Part shown: positions 6,020-6,260 of the stretch, piece by piece
How the letters are laid out: each line of letters starts with the position of its first letter
Position numbering within the stretch: position 1 is the stretch's first letter
From: an uncultured beta proteobacterium
GTDB taxonomy: Bacteria; Pseudomonadota; Gammaproteobacteria; Burkholderiales; Burkholderiaceae
Direction: 5' to 3'
Assembly: GCA_903845455.1 (NCBI GenBank)
Contig: CAIMXN010000250.1
Location: forward strand, 1-6,260
Length of the DNA stretch: 6,260 nucleotides
Program-made: the position numbers and the translations under genes
The notes under the pieces: generated by a model
The model's input: the letters and a program-made list of their open reading frames with translations, nothing else
What the model was told of the DNA's origin: nothing
Databases searched by the model: none

Positions 6020-6052
6020 AATTACCGATTAGTCAGCGGTAATTGTTTTACC
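6020..6052 (+). promoter_or_regulatory. Competing hairpins upstream of rplM
   Basis: AATTACCG (6020-6027) pairs perfectly with CGGTAATT (6037-6044) around a nine-base loop. The same GGTAA (6038-6042) can instead pair with a second TTACC (6048-6052) around the loop TTGTT. The two stems exclude each other and share the middle strand, and a short T-rich tract follows the first. This could be a leader switch for rplM, an operator, or chance in AT-rich DNA. It is transcribed with rplM only if a promoter lies upstream of 6020. Confidence 0.35.
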
Positions 6053-6110
6053 AGTGAAATTACAGAATCTGCGAGCTTGCAAATATAAGCAGGGCCAAGG
6101 TGGATGTAGT

Positions 6111-6138
6111 TTGATTGGGGTATTTTTTTGACTATAAC
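6111..6138 (+). promoter_or_regulatory. Candidate rplM promoter
   Basis: TTGATT (6111-6116) and TATAAC (6133-6138) are 16 bases apart, with four and five of six consensus matches, and a T-run sits in the spacer. The predicted start near 6145 leaves a leader of only about seven bases before the ATG at 6152, unusually short for a ribosomal protein operon. A longer leader starting further upstream is therefore an open alternative. Confidence 0.4.
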
Positions 6139-6151
6139 AATTTGAGAAATC

Positions 6152-6260
6152 ATGAAAACTTTTTCTGCAAAATCCCATGAGGTAGTGCATGAATGGTTCG
6201 TGATTGACGCTACGGACAAAGTCCTCGGTCGTGTCGCCAGTGAAGTGGCACACCGTCTAC
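6152..6260 (+). CDS. rplM: 50S ribosomal protein L13, N-terminal fragment
   Basis: The first 36 codons of L13 are present and the gene continues past the window end. L13 is an early-assembly protein of the large ribosomal subunit. The fragment begins MKTFSAKSHEV and contains the WFVIDATDKVLGRVASEVA stretch found in nearly all bacterial L13 proteins, with the betaproteobacterial style of N-terminus. The start is ATG 6152, the only start codon consistent with the family's N-terminus; the ribosome site is weak (TGAGAAA, five bases upstream or less). In most bacteria rpsI follows in the same operon, which would lie outside this window. Upstream is the long osmC-rplM intergenic region with a candidate promoter and competing hairpins. 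The identification is firm although only part of the protein is seen. Confidence 0.95.
   Translation, partial: MKTFSAKSHEVVHEWFVIDATDKVLGRVASEVAHRL

Larger units (their letters stand above)
5747..6151. other. 405-base intergenic regulatory region between osmC and rplM
   Basis: No credible protein gene lies here. From left to right it holds the minus-strand osmC leader and candidate promoter (to about 5828), an FNR-like palindrome (5839-5852), a plus-strand candidate promoter (5858-5887), a candidate small RNA ending in a strong terminator (5894-5995), and the rplM upstream region with competing hairpins (6020-6052) and a candidate promoter (6111-6138). The stretch 6053-6110 shows nothing I can name. 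The length is large compared with the 2-35 base gaps elsewhere in the window. Confidence 0.9.

Noticed and set aside
6095..6129. CCAA/TTGG pairing followed by seven T as a terminator before rplM.
   Set aside because: A four-base-pair stem with a 16-base loop is too weak, and the T-run falls in the spacer of the candidate rplM promoter.
6022..6253. Two overlapping minus-strand reading frames of 65 and 74 codons antisense to the rplM start.
   Set aside because: They overlap the well-supported L13 start, have unremarkable composition with no recognisable domain, and lack a convincing ribosome site. They are treated as shadows.
1..6260. Search for mobile elements, CRISPR repeats, toxin-antitoxin pairs, phage genes or defence systems.
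   Set aside because: All protein genes are standard housekeeping families in consistent codon style, with no repeat arrays, terminal inverted repeats or foreign-looking genes.

Overview
This window looks like a chromosomal housekeeping segment of a betaproteobacterium, most likely a small-genome freshwater Burkholderiales such as Polynucleobacter. I base that on the character of the AspS, NudB, PyrC, OsmC-family and L13 proteins, on the shape of the RNase P RNA, and on moderate, slightly AT-leaning base composition judged by eye. The genus is inferred from recall of related proteins and was not searched.

Positions 1-4948 hold five plus-strand genes packed into what is probably one operon: the 3' end of aspS (aspartyl-tRNA synthetase), nudB (folate-pathway Nudix hydrolase), an Atm1/ABCB7-type ABC exporter, a glycerate 2-kinase (the family often labelled hydroxypyruvate reductase), and pyrC (dihydroorotase). 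Gaps are about 35, 21, 9 and 2 bases, with no internal terminator that I can see. The products serve translation, folate, Fe-S/thiol export, C3 carbon and pyrimidine metabolism, so the grouping looks like a packed growth operon and not a single pathway.

Positions 5013-5323 encode the RNase P RNA (rnpB), bacterial type A, with an intact P1/P2/P4 core but a stripped-down P12 and a GGC in place of the usual GGU in L15. An OsmC-family peroxiredoxin-like gene follows on the minus strand (5324-5746), tail to tail with rnpB and with essentially no spacer.

Positions 5747-6151 are a 405-base intergenic region between osmC and rplM (ribosomal protein L13, start only). It is the most interesting stretch. 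It holds an FNR-like palindrome, candidate divergent promoters, and a probable unannotated small RNA of about 100 nt. That RNA has two anti-Shine-Dalgarno-like tracts (ACCTCCC and CTCCTCC) and a very strong intrinsic terminator at 5967-5995. Downstream of it is a leader for rplM with two mutually exclusive hairpins. I see no mobile element, CRISPR array, phage gene or tRNA. Apart from the intergenic RNA candidate, the window is ordinary core genome.
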